Source of the DNA: G965220305 sp965220305
Lineage (GTDB): Bacteria > Chloroflexota > Dehalococcoidia > Lucifugimonadales > UBA3495
NCBI GenBank assembly: GCA_965220305.1
Contig: OZ244817.1
Coordinates: 3,844,001-3,908,000 of the forward strand
Reading direction: 5' to 3'
DNA: 64,000 nt
Shown in pieces: positions 40,984 to 49,646 of this stretch. The stretch's first letter is position 1, and each line of letters begins with the position of its first letter. Below the pieces are notes generated by a model. The model was given only the letters and a program-made list of their open reading frames with translations, made no database searches and was not told where the DNA came from. The position numbers and the translations under genes are program-made.

Positions 40984-42747
40984 CTAAGAACCCGGCGGGG
41001 CCTGTACCTCGGCGAGCCGGGCCGGTCGAGGCATTTCGTCCGGGTCTGTGGGCACCTCGATGATGCTGGGCCCGTCCACCTGCAGGGCCTGCTCAAAGAC
41101 CTCTGCAATGTCCTGGGGACGGTCAATGTAGAACCCGGCGCCCCCGAATAGCTCGGCGTACTTGTCGAACCGGGGGTTAACCGTATCGGCGCCGACATAC
41201 CTTTCGTTGAACGCATACCGCTGGTAAGCCTTTTCCGATCCCCAGCAGTTGTTGTTCATCACCACCGTGACCACCTTCAGCCCGTAGCGCACCGCCGTCT
41301 CGAACTCTTGGGCGTTGAAGAGAAAGCCGCCGTCGCCGTTGAAATTGACTACCGGACGGTCGGGAGCGGCGAACTTGGCTCCCAGGGAGGCGGGGAAACT
41401 GAACCCCAGCCCGCCCAGGTCCAGAGAAGTTATCAGGCTGCGCGGTTGGTAGTAGAGCAGCCGGTCTTGGCCGAAGTTGGGGGCCAGCCCCGCGTCCAGA
41501 CCGATGATGGCGTCCCGAGGAATTACCTTGCGTAGCTCGGCGTATACCCTCTGGGGCTTGATGGGGTCGGAGTCATCCCGTCCCTCGGCATCCAAGCGCT
41601 CCTTTCGGCGGGAGAACCAGTCGCTAATTTCGGCGATCCACTGGGGATTGGGCCTCGGCTCCACCTCTCTGACCCTCTCCAGCAAATCTTCCAACACCCC
41701 CCTGGCGTCGCCTTCGATGCCCACCTCGACCGGGTAGTTGCGGCCAATTTCCTGGGGGTCAATCTCAATCTGGACGATGCGGGCGTCGGCGGGAACAAAT
41801 CGGTTGTCGAAGAAGGCGGTAGACTGGCCCAACCGGGTGCCGGCGGCCAGGATGACGTCCGCCTGCCGGATGGCCTCGATCCCTTCTTCGGAACCCAGGC
41901 GGCCCAGGTGCCCCAGGAAGTAGGGATGGTCGTTGGGCACAGCGTCGGCGCGACCGTAGGAAGTGACGATGGCTGCCCCCAGGGCGTCGGCCAACTCCGT
42001 CACCTGTTGGGAAGCCTCGCTCCAGTTGATGCCGCCACCAGCCACGATTACCGGCCGTTGTGCCGACAACAGCGTTCTAGTGGCCTTGTCGATAAGGTTG
42101 CGGTCGCCCCGAGCCCGGGTCTGTCCGGTGCGGTAGCTGTCCGGCGGCAGCAGGTCCAGGTCCACCTCGCTGCCGGGAAGCAAGTCCCGGGGAATGTCCA
42201 GCAGCACCGGCCCCATCTTGCCCGAGGTGGCTACGCGGAAGGCTTGGCGCAAGGCATCGGGCAGCCGTTCTATCTTGTTGATGGGGAAGGCCGCCTTGGT
42301 GATGGAACGGAAGAGGGACACCTGGTCGAATTCCTGGGTGGAGTCCCGGTACTGGTGGTCCCGGGAAGCCGAAGGAGCCAAAACTATAACCGGCGAGTGG
42401 GAAACGTAGGCCGAGGCTATTCCGTAGGTCAGGTTCAACACCCCTGGGCCATTCGTTACCAGGCATACCGAGGGCGCCCCGGAAACCCGGCTGAACCCGT
42501 CGGCCATCAACGCGCCTCCCTGCTCGTGCCGGACACCGACAAACTCGATGTCGTCCCGGTCGTACAGAGGGTCCAGGATGTCCAGGAATGAAGAGCCAAC
42601 GATTCCAAATATTTTTGTTACCCCTTCCTGGCGTAGAATTTCGATTACGGCCTCACCAGCCTTCATCCTCTGGGCCACTGTGACCACCTCCGTTATTGCG
42701 CTTGCTCCACCTGATTGAAGGGAGACCCGGCTGGCTGCATCGGACAT
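40984..42747 (-). CDS. Thiamine-diphosphate enzyme of the acetolactate synthase superfamily
   Basis: A 587-aa ThDP enzyme with the three-domain POX/ALS layout. The activating Glu is E75 in VRHEQGGALMADGFSR. The central domain starts near 205. The ThDP-Mg motif is GDGGFLFNAQEFETA followed by VVMNNNCWGSEKAYQRYAF. The NNNxWGxEKxxQ pattern with RYVG resembles sulfoacetaldehyde acetyltransferase (Xsc) more than acetolactate synthase, and no regulatory subunit gene is near. Oxalyl-CoA decarboxylase or glyoxylate carboligase activity would fit the neighbourhood but lacks direct support. Met28 (MKAGEAVIEIL) is a credible alternative start. Confidence 0.88.
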   Translation of the reverse strand: MSDAASRVSLQSGGASAITEVVTVAQRMKAGEAVIEILRQEGVTKIFGIVGSSFLDILDPLYDRDDIEFVGVRHEQGGALMADGFSRVSGAPSVCLVTNGPGVLNLTYGIASAYVSHSPVIVLAPSASRDHQYRDSTQEFDQVSLFRSITKAAFPINKIERLPDALRQAFRVATSGKMGPVLLDIPRDLLPGSEVDLDLLPPDSYRTGQTRARGDRNLIDKATRTLLSAQRPVIVAGGGINWSEASQQVTELADALGAAIVTSYGRADAVPNDHPYFLGHLGRLGSEEGIEAIRQADVILAAGTRLGQSTAFFDNRFVPADARIVQIEIDPQEIGRNYPVEVGIEGDARGVLEDLLERVREVEPRPNPQWIAEISDWFSRRKERLDAEGRDDSDPIKPQRVYAELRKVIPRDAIIGLDAGLAPNFGQDRLLYYQPRSLITSLDLGGLGFSFPASLGAKFAAPDRPVVNFNGDGGFLFNAQEFETAVRYGLKVVTVVMNNNCWGSEKAYQRYAFNERYVGADTVNPRFDKYAELFGGAGFYIDRPQDIAEVFEQALQVDGPSIIEVPTDPDEMPRPARLAEVQAPPGS

Positions 42748-43069
42748 TACAGCCCCCGCAACCAGACGCTAGCAGTTTACCATAAAGGCACATACCGGAA
42801 AATTGGAAGTTATCGTAGCGGCAAGGACGGGCCCCAATTCAACATGTCCGTACTGATGGGCCGGTTCGCCAGGTATGGACCCGGCGAAGTTGCAGAACCG
42901 GGCTGGTTCGGCCCTTCTCCGGAATGACGATGGCTCGGACCAAATGCGATTGCCCTGCTCACAGCGGGTTCCGATGTAGATTAGGCGTGTCCCGTTGTTG
43001 ACAGTGACCAGTCGAAGGACTAGATTCACGATGAATACGGTGCTTTGCATCAGGCATGAGGGGGTCGAA

Positions 43070-43567
43070 ATGGCAGTCAAATTGGATAGAATCGATCACT
43101 GCCTCTTGAGGGTCAGGGACGTGGAACGCTCCAAGCGGTTCTACATCGACGTGCTGGGGTTCCAACTGATGGAGGAGGACCCGGACCACGGCGGCGTGTT
43201 TATGAGCCTGCCCGGTGATGGCCATACTATCGACCTCTCCCAGGTGGAGGAGCCGGGGAAGCTCCCGGAGCCCGCAACCCTGGGCCGAGACCAGGTGGGG
43301 CTGGTCCACATCGCCTTTCGGGTTGCCAGTTACCAGGCCTTGAAAGAGGCTTACGACACGCTGCGGGCCAATGGCGTCCACGTAGAGAGGATGATGGACC
43401 ACGTTAGCCAACGCAGCCTCTACTTTACCGACCCGGATGGCAATGGCCTGGAAATATACTTCGAGTACCCCACGGCCCGCGAGCTCTTTTTACAGGGCAG
43501 GGGTGATGAGGACTTGGCCTTCTCCTTTGACGATCCGTTGCCCGAATGGGCCGGAGTGCAGGACTAG
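43070..43567 (+). CDS. VOC-family (glyoxalase/extradiol dioxygenase fold) protein
   Basis: A 165-aa protein from the ATG at 43070 after GAGGGGGTC. Two beta-alpha-beta-beta-beta modules carry a plausible metal triad: His in LDRIDHCLL, His in GLVHIAFRV and Glu in NGLEIYFEYP. FTDPDGNGLEIYFE is typical of catechol 2,3-dioxygenase-like members. It lies 120 bases before the GntR regulator. Substrate unknown. Confidence 0.85.
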   Translation: MAVKLDRIDHCLLRVRDVERSKRFYIDVLGFQLMEEDPDHGGVFMSLPGDGHTIDLSQVEEPGKLPEPATLGRDQVGLVHIAFRVASYQALKEAYDTLRANGVHVERMMDHVSQRSLYFTDPDGNGLEIYFEYPTARELFLQGRGDEDLAFSFDDPLPEWAGVQD

Positions 43568-43626
43568 GGCGCGGCCAAGAGTCTCCGGTCGGGTACGTAG
43601 TCCGCGAAAGGGGTCTCTGGCTGTCC

Positions 43627-43685
43627 TTGACAACCCCAGTCGGGCTACTATAATGGTGTAAAATCAATAATTGGTCTGACCAATT
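43627..43685 (+). promoter_or_regulatory. Consensus promoter with FadR-type operator
   Basis: TTGACA (43627-43632), 16 bases, TATAAT (43649-43654). The near-perfect palindrome AATTGGTCTGACCAATT (43669-43685) follows and contains TGGTNNNACCA, the consensus of FadR-subfamily GntR regulators. It lies at or just after the expected transcript start and 3 bases before the GTG of the regulator, so autoregulation by blocking transcription is the natural reading. Confidence 0.85.
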
Positions 43686-43688
43686 GTA

Positions 43689-44450
43689 GTGATACAGACA
43701 CAGATTCAACAGGTTAAACGGCGTCGGCTCCACGAGGATATCATCCATCAGCTTCACTCCCTCATCCGTCAGGGAGTCCTGAAGCACGGAGACCGCCTCC
43801 CCCCGGAAAGAGACCTGGCCGAGCAGTTCAAGGTCAGCCGCAGCTCTGTGCGCGAGGCCATCCGCTCCCTGGAGTTACAGGGCTTGGTGGTGAGCAAGCG
43901 AGGCTCCGGCACTTTCATCAATACTGACAACCTGGAATCGGTGTTGGCTTTGGTGGCAGCCTCTTTGGGCACCGGAGGAGATACCCTGCGGGACATTTTC
44001 GAAATGCGCCGCTTGCTCGAACCGCCCATCGCGGCATTGGCGGCCCAACGGGCCACCGAAGAAGAAATTCAGCGGATGCGGGATATTCTGGAAGAGCAGC
44101 AGGGGCAGGTCCAGCAGGGAGAGACCGGAGTTGAAGCCGATACCGCTTTTCATTTCGCCCTGGCCGCGGCCACCCACAACTCGGCGCTCTTGAAGGTGGT
44201 GAGCGCCGTGGAGGACATCCTCCAGATGTCGCGGGACCGTTCACTACAGGAACCAGGCCGTCCCCAACGTTCCCTGGAATCCCATCACGAAGTGCTTCAA
44301 ATGGTGCTTACCCGCGATTTCCGCGGAGCCCAAGAGGCGATGGAGCACCACCTGACAACTGTTGAGCCGGCCACACCAGTTACCGCGGGTACCCAGGGAC
44401 CGGTGGACGCGGAGCATCACCAGGCCCGCCACAGGAAGCGTAAGTCCTAG
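43689..44450 (+). CDS. GntR-family transcriptional regulator, FadR subfamily (FCD domain)
   Basis: A 253-aa regulator. The N-terminal winged helix (residues 10-75) includes LPPERDLAEQFKVSRSSVREAIRSLE and KRGSGTFI. The C-terminal FCD ligand domain has the metal/acid-binding pattern FEMRRLLEPPIAAL, AFHFALAAATHN, SHHEVLQM and AMEHHL. FCD members sense small organic acids such as lactate, glycolate, pyruvate or gluconate. The gene heads the oxidoreductase operon with 34 bases to the next start, so it probably controls that operon through the operator in front of it. The GTG start lacks an SD sequence because the operator occupies that place. Confidence 0.9.
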   Translation: MIQTQIQQVKRRRLHEDIIHQLHSLIRQGVLKHGDRLPPERDLAEQFKVSRSSVREAIRSLELQGLVVSKRGSGTFINTDNLESVLALVAASLGTGGDTLRDIFEMRRLLEPPIAALAAQRATEEEIQRMRDILEEQQGQVQQGETGVEADTAFHFALAAATHNSALLKVVSAVEDILQMSRDRSLQEPGRPQRSLESHHEVLQMVLTRDFRGAQEAMEHHLTTVEPATPVTAGTQGPVDAEHHQARHRKRKS

Positions 44451-44484
44451 CCCAAGCCAAAAATTCTTAGGAGGAGGAACCAGT

Positions 44485-45636
44485 ATGAGCACAGTAGCTG
44501 TGGAGGTGGTGTACCGGGGCATCTTTCAGAAGACTCTGGCCCGGAACATTGTCCGTTCCATAGTCTTTGCCGCCAGAAAGGAAGGCAAGATTGGCACTGC
44601 CTTTGGTCGCTACGGCGACTCTCCCGAGCGGAACGGCATTCCCGCGAAACAGTTCGCCATCGTTGCCGACTCGCAAGAGGAACTGGAGGAAAACCTGGCG
44701 GTCTATGAAGCCGATAACGTTGACGTGACCATAAATGTGGACGATACCCTATGCAAGGGCGTGGAGTCCTGGGCCTGGTACGGTTTGCAGCCAATTAACC
44801 AGTTGACCAAGCCCAACGGCACCCTCATCGTCACTTCGCGTCAGGACTCGGATTCCCTAATCCAGGATATCCACCAGAAGGAACAGCCGTACAACCTTTC
44901 CATCCTCCCGGCCACTCCCAGTTTCTCCGGTTTGTGGGTCTACAAGGATGATCACACCGATGTCCGGATACTGGGAACTCTGTGTAAGGTTTGTCCCCAG
45001 TTGGTTAGCCTGGACTCCATGATCGAGGCTCTTCAGGATCAAGGTACCGATGACCTGAAGATCACCTCAACCCAAAGGGCTTACGACCGCGCCACCACCC
45101 GTCCGGTGGAGCCCGGCGAGGGTAGCCAGGAGGAGCCTTTCAGCTTCACCCTCCCCGGTTGGCGGGAGATGGAAGAGGGACTGGTTATCAGGGGTGTTGA
45201 GCCGGGCGGCGGCTGGCGGGGCGAGACCGAAGGCTACCAGCCGGTGCGCAGCGCGGTGTTCAAGAAGTTCAGCACCCGCTCCATGCGCCCAGTTATCGAC
45301 TTCGACACCTGCATCAAGTGTACTTTGTGCTGGCTCCAGTGCCCGGACACTTGCTTCGACGTCACTCCCGACGGCTTGTATGACGCCAACATGGAGGCCT
45401 GCTGCGGCTGCGGCGTTTGCGAAGCAGTTTGCCCCGTGCCCGACTGCGTGACCATGGTGAATGAAGCCGAATTCAACGACAACAATAGCCAGTGGGAGAT
45501 GTGGCAGGAGGACAAGGACGGATACAAGCAGTGGATGACTTCCCTAATTGAACCGCAAAAGCAGGTGGAGCGTACTCACGGCTTCCACCATGTGGGCGGG
45601 TACTCTGAAGAGATTTCCAAGATGGGGGAGGAATAA
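44485..45636 (+). CDS. 2-oxoacid:ferredoxin oxidoreductase, fused gamma-delta subunit (oxalate oxidoreductase type)
   Basis: A 383-aa protein after a strong GGAGGAGG. Residues 1-190 are the gamma domain (VVYRGIFQKTLARNIVRSIVFAA, FAIVADSQEELEENLAVYE). The C-terminal 120 residues are the delta ferredoxin domain with two 4Fe-4S sets: C276, C279, C282, C286 and C306, C309, C312, C316. Fusion of gamma and delta into one chain, with separate alpha and beta chains, is the layout of Moorella oxalate oxidoreductase. Electrons pass from the beta-subunit cluster to these clusters and then to ferredoxin. Confidence 0.9.
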   Translation: MSTVAVEVVYRGIFQKTLARNIVRSIVFAARKEGKIGTAFGRYGDSPERNGIPAKQFAIVADSQEELEENLAVYEADNVDVTINVDDTLCKGVESWAWYGLQPINQLTKPNGTLIVTSRQDSDSLIQDIHQKEQPYNLSILPATPSFSGLWVYKDDHTDVRILGTLCKVCPQLVSLDSMIEALQDQGTDDLKITSTQRAYDRATTRPVEPGEGSQEEPFSFTLPGWREMEEGLVIRGVEPGGGWRGETEGYQPVRSAVFKKFSTRSMRPVIDFDTCIKCTLCWLQCPDTCFDVTPDGLYDANMEACCGCGVCEAVCPVPDCVTMVNEAEFNDNNSQWEMWQEDKDGYKQWMTSLIEPQKQVERTHGFHHVGGYSEEISKMGEE

Positions 45637-46859
45637 TGACGACGGCGCAAGCGGAGCTTTTCCAAGCGGAAAAAGAGGAGTTAATTAGCGGAAGTGAGGC
45701 TATTGCCATTGCCTGCGCCATGGCCGACGTCGACGTGATCACCGCTTATCCGATACGCCCCTACGACACCGTAATGCAGTACGTTTCCCGGCTCAAGGCC
45801 GACGGCGTGCTGGACTGCGATTTCATCGTGGCTGAAAGTGAGCACTCCCAGTTTGAGATTGTCAAACACGCCTCGGCGGTGGGAGCCAGGACCTTCTGCG
45901 GGTCCAGCGGCGTGGGCTGGTTCTACGCCTTTGAGGCCATTACGGTTACCGCCGGCTTGCGGTTGCCAGTGGTGGCTATGGTGGGCAACCGGGCCCTGGA
46001 CGACCCTGGGGCCTTCGGTGTAGAGCATAACGACGCCTTGGCCGTGCGGGACCTGGGCTGGTTCCTCTATTGGGTCGCCACCGCCCAGGAAGCCCTGGAC
46101 ACGGCCCTGCTGGCTTGGCGGGTTGCGGAAGACCCTCGGGTGTTCCTGCCCTTTGCCGTTAGCTGCGACGGGTCATTCCTGACCCACTCTCAGGCCATAG
46201 TTAATGTTCCAACCATGCAGCAGGTCCAGCAGTTCCTGCCTGATTACGACCGGGGGCGGTTGCAACTGCACCCGGACAATCCCATCACCGTCGCCCCCCA
46301 GGTGAACGAGGACTGGCTGATGGAAATCCGGCGTCAGACCGATGATGCCATGCGCCGCTCGGTTGACGTCATCAAAGAGGCCTACGCCGAGTTCAAAACT
46401 ATCTTCGGTCGAGGGGACGACAGCCCCTTCATAGAAGAATACATGACCGAGGACGCCGACGTTGTCCTGGTAGGCATGGGCACCCTGGCGATGCCGGTGC
46501 GTGTTGCCATCCGCCAGATGCAGGAACAGGGCAGGAAGGTAGGCTTTTTACGGGTCAAGTTCTTCCGGCCCTTCGCCACCGATGAGATACGAGAGGCGTT
46601 GAGCCGGTGCAAAGCGGTGGGAGTCATCGACCGGGACTACTCCTACGGCTCGCCCTCCTTCGGTGGAGTGCTTTTCAACGAGTTGCGGTCGACCCTGTAC
46701 CCCCTGGAGACCAGGCCCCAGATGCTCAGCTTCGTCGCCGGACTGGGTGGTCGGGAAATCATGGTCCGGGACGTCAATGAAATAGTTGACATAGTCCAGA
46801 AGGCCATTGATACTGGCAAAATAGAGCAGGAAAACACCTGGATAGGAGTGAGGGAATAG
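45636..46859 (+). CDS. 2-oxoacid:ferredoxin oxidoreductase alpha subunit with oxalate oxidoreductase residues
   Basis: A 407-aa alpha subunit whose ATG overlaps the previous stop by one base. The substrate motif is YPIRPYD (residues 38-44), where pyruvate enzymes have YPITPS. Arg41, Arg119, Asp122 and Phe127 keep exactly the mutual spacing of Arg31, Arg109, Asp112 and Phe117 that I recall as the oxalate-binding residues of the Moorella thermoacetica enzyme. GVEHNDAL follows. Predicted reaction: oxalate to two CO2 with reduction of ferredoxin, without CoA. The overall fold match to POR alpha is clear; the oxalate assignment rests on these residues. Confidence 0.9.
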   Translation: MTTAQAELFQAEKEELISGSEAIAIACAMADVDVITAYPIRPYDTVMQYVSRLKADGVLDCDFIVAESEHSQFEIVKHASAVGARTFCGSSGVGWFYAFEAITVTAGLRLPVVAMVGNRALDDPGAFGVEHNDALAVRDLGWFLYWVATAQEALDTALLAWRVAEDPRVFLPFAVSCDGSFLTHSQAIVNVPTMQQVQQFLPDYDRGRLQLHPDNPITVAPQVNEDWLMEIRRQTDDAMRRSVDVIKEAYAEFKTIFGRGDDSPFIEEYMTEDADVVLVGMGTLAMPVRVAIRQMQEQGRKVGFLRVKFFRPFATDEIREALSRCKAVGVIDRDYSYGSPSFGGVLFNELRSTLYPLETRPQMLSFVAGLGGREIMVRDVNEIVDIVQKAIDTGKIEQENTWIGVRE

Positions 46860-46863
46860 TCTT

Positions 46864-47856
46864 ATGACTACAGTGCAAGACCTCCCCCAAGTTAGAGGGG
46901 TCAAGAATATACCCATTCAGGAAGGCTTCACCTCGGGTCATCGCACCTGCCAGGGTTGTGAATCGGCCTTGGTAATGCGGCTGATGATCAAGGCGGCTGG
47001 CCCTCGCACCATCGTGGTTGGCAGCACCGGCTGCATGTATGTCGCCAACACCACCTACTACAGCACTCCCTGGGTAGTGCCTTGGATGCACACTCAGTTG
47101 GGCTCTTCCGGCTCCGCCGCCACCGGCACCGCCGCTGGGCTGGCCTCGCAGATGCGCAAGGGCAAGATGAAGAATGAACCCATCAACGTTATCGCCTTCT
47201 GCGGCGACGGCGGCGGCGTGGACATGGGCCTGTCCGCCATTTCCGCGGCGTTGCAGCATGATGAGTACAACCTGCTCATCTTGTGCTACGACAACGAGTC
47301 CTACGCCAACACCGACATTCAGGTGTCCGGCAGCTCGCCTTGGGGCGCTAACTCCACCTTCAGCCCTCCGGGCAAGGTGCACCGTATCATGAACAACCGC
47401 TGGAAGAAGAACACCGCCCCCATGCTGGCCGCGGGGCATCCTGGGGTCCGCTACGTAGCTACCGCCTGCGGTTCCTACGGCCTGGACTTCACCAACAAGA
47501 TTCGCCGCGCCCTGACCATCGGCGGCCCCACCTTCATCCACAGCATTGACCCCTGCCCCAAGGGCTGGGACTACGACCCCAAGTATTCTCACGAGTTGGG
47601 AATGCTGGCCGTGGAGACCGGCATCTGGGTACAGTACGAAATAGTGAACGGGGAGCTAATCCTCAACGGCCCCACCAAGGCCATTGCCAACGGCATCCGG
47701 CGGCGCAAGCCGGTTAAGGAATACCTGCAGCGCCAGGGCCGCTTTGCCCACCTCACCGAGGAGGACATCGAGTTCTTCCAGTCAAAGATAGACGAGAGCT
47801 GGGAGAAGTGGTGGATTCCCGGGGTGGTCCCCTTCAGCCCTGAACAAGAGGGCTAG
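46864..47856 (+). CDS. 2-oxoacid:ferredoxin oxidoreductase beta subunit (ThDP and 4Fe-4S)
   Basis: A 330-aa beta subunit. Cluster cysteines are C29 and C32 (TCQGCES), C57 (GSTGC) and a fourth further on. The ThDP-Mg motif is FCGDGGGVDMGLSAISAAL with YDNESYANTDIQVSGSSPWGA. It starts four bases after the alpha stop and is followed by a strong terminator, so the operon is regulator, gamma-delta, alpha, beta. Confidence 0.92.
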   Translation: MTTVQDLPQVRGVKNIPIQEGFTSGHRTCQGCESALVMRLMIKAAGPRTIVVGSTGCMYVANTTYYSTPWVVPWMHTQLGSSGSAATGTAAGLASQMRKGKMKNEPINVIAFCGDGGGVDMGLSAISAALQHDEYNLLILCYDNESYANTDIQVSGSSPWGANSTFSPPGKVHRIMNNRWKKNTAPMLAAGHPGVRYVATACGSYGLDFTNKIRRALTIGGPTFIHSIDPCPKGWDYDPKYSHELGMLAVETGIWVQYEIVNGELILNGPTKAIANGIRRRKPVKEYLQRQGRFAHLTEEDIEFFQSKIDESWEKWWIPGVVPFSPEQEG

Positions 47857-47884
47857 GCTCTTAGAATAACAGCGACTCCAGTAT

Positions 47885-47916
47885 GGGGTGTCCCGGCGAA
47901 GGGACGCCCCTTTTTT
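47885..47916 (+). terminator. Terminator of the oxidoreductase operon
   Basis: GGGGTGTCCC, six-base loop, GGGACGCCCC with one G-T pair, then TTTTTT. Confidence 0.88.
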
Positions 47917-48102
47917 CTGCCTGGGATACTCGGGGCTTTCCTTCCTCGCTGGAATGGGGCCTCACGGGACTGCAACCTCCGTACCGGGAGGGCGGAGGCT
48001 TGCCCCGATGGACGCTGCAATATGGCGCTGGATCATATACAGGGCCTTTCGATTCTCCAAGTAGCGGCAACTTCGTCCTGCCGGGCAGCCCCGCGCCCCT
48101 GG

Positions 48103-48122
48103 ATTCCCGCCTTCGCGGGAAT
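48103..48122. repeat. REP-like hairpin (ATTCCCGC, CTTC, GCGGGAAT)
   Basis: Perfect 8-bp arms. Variant of the ATTCCGGC family with the central G/C exchanged in both arms. Confidence 0.7.
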
Positions 48123-48170
48123 GACGGTGGGGGGTAGCGGCCCGCCCGTTGGGGCGAAGGCGTATTCGCC

Positions 48171-48197
48171 AGCCCTTCGACAAGCTCGGGATGACCG
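48171..48197 (+). repeat. Dispersed CCCTTCGACAAGCTCGGG repeat
   Basis: Related to 27395-27415 (inverted) and 55136-55161. It sits 50 bases from a hairpin of the other family. Confidence 0.65.
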
Positions 48198-48349
48198 GAG
48201 AGCGCAGTAGCAACAATCGAAAGACCCCGGGGCAAAATCTCATAGACTTGCCACCAGCTTGAGTACGGGTTAGAGTAATCACTAATTTCCTTCAGCGAGA
48301 CAAGGCAGGCTTCTGCAAGCTGCTGGGTCTCCATCTTCAGGAGGTGTTT

Positions 48350-49447
48350 ATGCGTCTGGACCCTATAAATTTATATGACTATGAGGCGCGAGCCAAACAG
48401 GTCCTTCCCCATAACAACTGGGAATTCATCGAAGCCGGTTCCATGGACGAGAGGACTACCCGGCGCAACCGCACCGCTTTCGAGGACATAACCATTCGCC
48501 CGCGTTTCCTGCGCGACATAACCCAGCGTAAACTTTCGACCACCGTGTTGGGAGAGGAAATTAGCTTTCCGGTGATGATCGCCCCAGCCGGAGGCCACAT
48601 GAACGCTCACCCGGAAGGCGAGTTGGCTACTGCACGAGGGGCGGGAATGTCCAACACCTTGATGATGTTGAGCACTTCTTCCAACTACAGCATGGAAGAG
48701 GTCTCGGAGGCCGCCAGTGGACCCCTGTGGTTCCAGTTGTACCACCGAGGTTACGACTTGACGGAGATGTTGGTCCACCGGGCCGAAGAAGCAGGATTCA
48801 AAGCCATAGTTCTTACTGTCGATACTCCGGCGCCCAGCCCCAAGGAGCGGGACATCCGTAACCGCTATCAGCGCGCCGGTGACCTGGGTAACTTCCGCGC
48901 CACGCCGGACCGGATGTCCGCAGTCAGCGGCACCGACGAATCCCCTGATTGGCAACCGATGCAGGTCCCGCCCCTCACCTGGCAGGAACTGGAATGGCTG
49001 CGGGGTCTAACCTCGCTACCGCTGGTGTTGAAGGGCATCAGGACTGCCGAAGACGCCCATGTAGCCGTGGAGAACGGGGTTGACGGCCTCATCGTCTCCA
49101 ATCACGGTGGCCGTCAGTTGGACATGACCATGAGTTCCATTGAAATGTTGCCGGAGGTAGTGGAGGCGGCGGGAGGACGGGCCGAGATTTTCCTGGATTC
49201 CGGGGTGCGCCGGGGCAGCGACGTCCTGAAGGCCCTGGCTATGGGAGCCCGGGCGGTGGCCGTGGGCCGACCCCTCTACTGGGGCCTGGCCGTAGACGGC
49301 GCCAACGGCGTACACGGAATGCTGGAACTGATGCGGGAAGAGCTGGACCGAGTGATGGCCTACTGCGGTCAGACCAACGTGGAGGACCTGGAGTCCAACC
49401 TGATCAGCGTGCCGGTGGGCTGGGGTCCCGGCAAGATGTATCCCTGA
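48350..49447 (+). CDS. FMN-dependent alpha-hydroxy-acid oxidase/dehydrogenase (glycolate/lactate type)
   Basis: A 365-aa TIM-barrel flavoenzyme. The ATG at 48350 follows CAGGAGG by six bases. FMN and active-site markers are APAGGHMNAHPEGELATARGA, LWFQLY (Tyr129 equivalent), VLTVDTPAPSPKERDIRNRY, LVLKGI (Lys), the catalytic His and Arg in SNHGGRQLD, and DSGVRRGSDVLKALAMGA. The Tyr24 equivalent is Phe (NNWEFIEAG), so substrate binding differs from plant glycolate oxidase. Its place right after the oxalate-type oxidoreductase suggests oxidation of glycolate or glyoxylate toward oxalate; lactate or mandelate are alternatives. Confidence 0.9.
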   Translation: MRLDPINLYDYEARAKQVLPHNNWEFIEAGSMDERTTRRNRTAFEDITIRPRFLRDITQRKLSTTVLGEEISFPVMIAPAGGHMNAHPEGELATARGAGMSNTLMMLSTSSNYSMEEVSEAASGPLWFQLYHRGYDLTEMLVHRAEEAGFKAIVLTVDTPAPSPKERDIRNRYQRAGDLGNFRATPDRMSAVSGTDESPDWQPMQVPPLTWQELEWLRGLTSLPLVLKGIRTAEDAHVAVENGVDGLIVSNHGGRQLDMTMSSIEMLPEVVEAAGGRAEIFLDSGVRRGSDVLKALAMGARAVAVGRPLYWGLAVDGANGVHGMLELMREELDRVMAYCGQTNVEDLESNLISVPVGWGPGKMYP

Positions 49448-49546
49448 CGGCCTCTAGGAAATCCAGTGGATGAGGGCTCCCACCAGCGACCAAGCTGCTG
49501 TCCGGGTAGTCTCACCCCGTGCGCCACCGACAATTTAGGTCAGGCT

Positions 49547-49584
49547 GCGGCCCCTGCACTAGGACAGTGCAGGGGCCGCTTTTT
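49547..49584 (+). terminator. Strong intrinsic terminator
   Basis: GCGGCCCCTGCACT, five-base loop, AGTGCAGGGGCCGC, then TTTTT: 14 perfect pairs, 100 bases after the alpha-hydroxy-acid oxidase gene. Confidence 0.92.
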
Positions 49585-49646
49585 GGTTGGCCCAAATCTC
49601 CATTGTGGCGCTAGCCAACCCCAGAAGCGCGCGGGATAATTACGGG

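Larger units (their letters stand above)
47917..48349. other. Intergenic region with dispersed repeats
   Basis: No gene seen. It carries the ATTCCCGC/GCGGGAAT hairpin (48103-48122), a CCCTTCGACAAGCTCGGGATGA repeat (48171-48197) and CGAAAGACCCCGG words. Confidence 0.6.

Noticed and set aside
40984..42747. Naming the ThDP enzyme ilvB
   Set aside because: No ilvN or other branched-chain gene is adjacent and the NNNCWGSEK segment is unlike acetolactate synthase.
44485..47856. Annotation as pyruvate:ferredoxin oxidoreductase
   Set aside because: The YPIRPYD motif and the Arg/Asp/Phe positions disagree with pyruvate enzymes; the oxalate-type call fits better.
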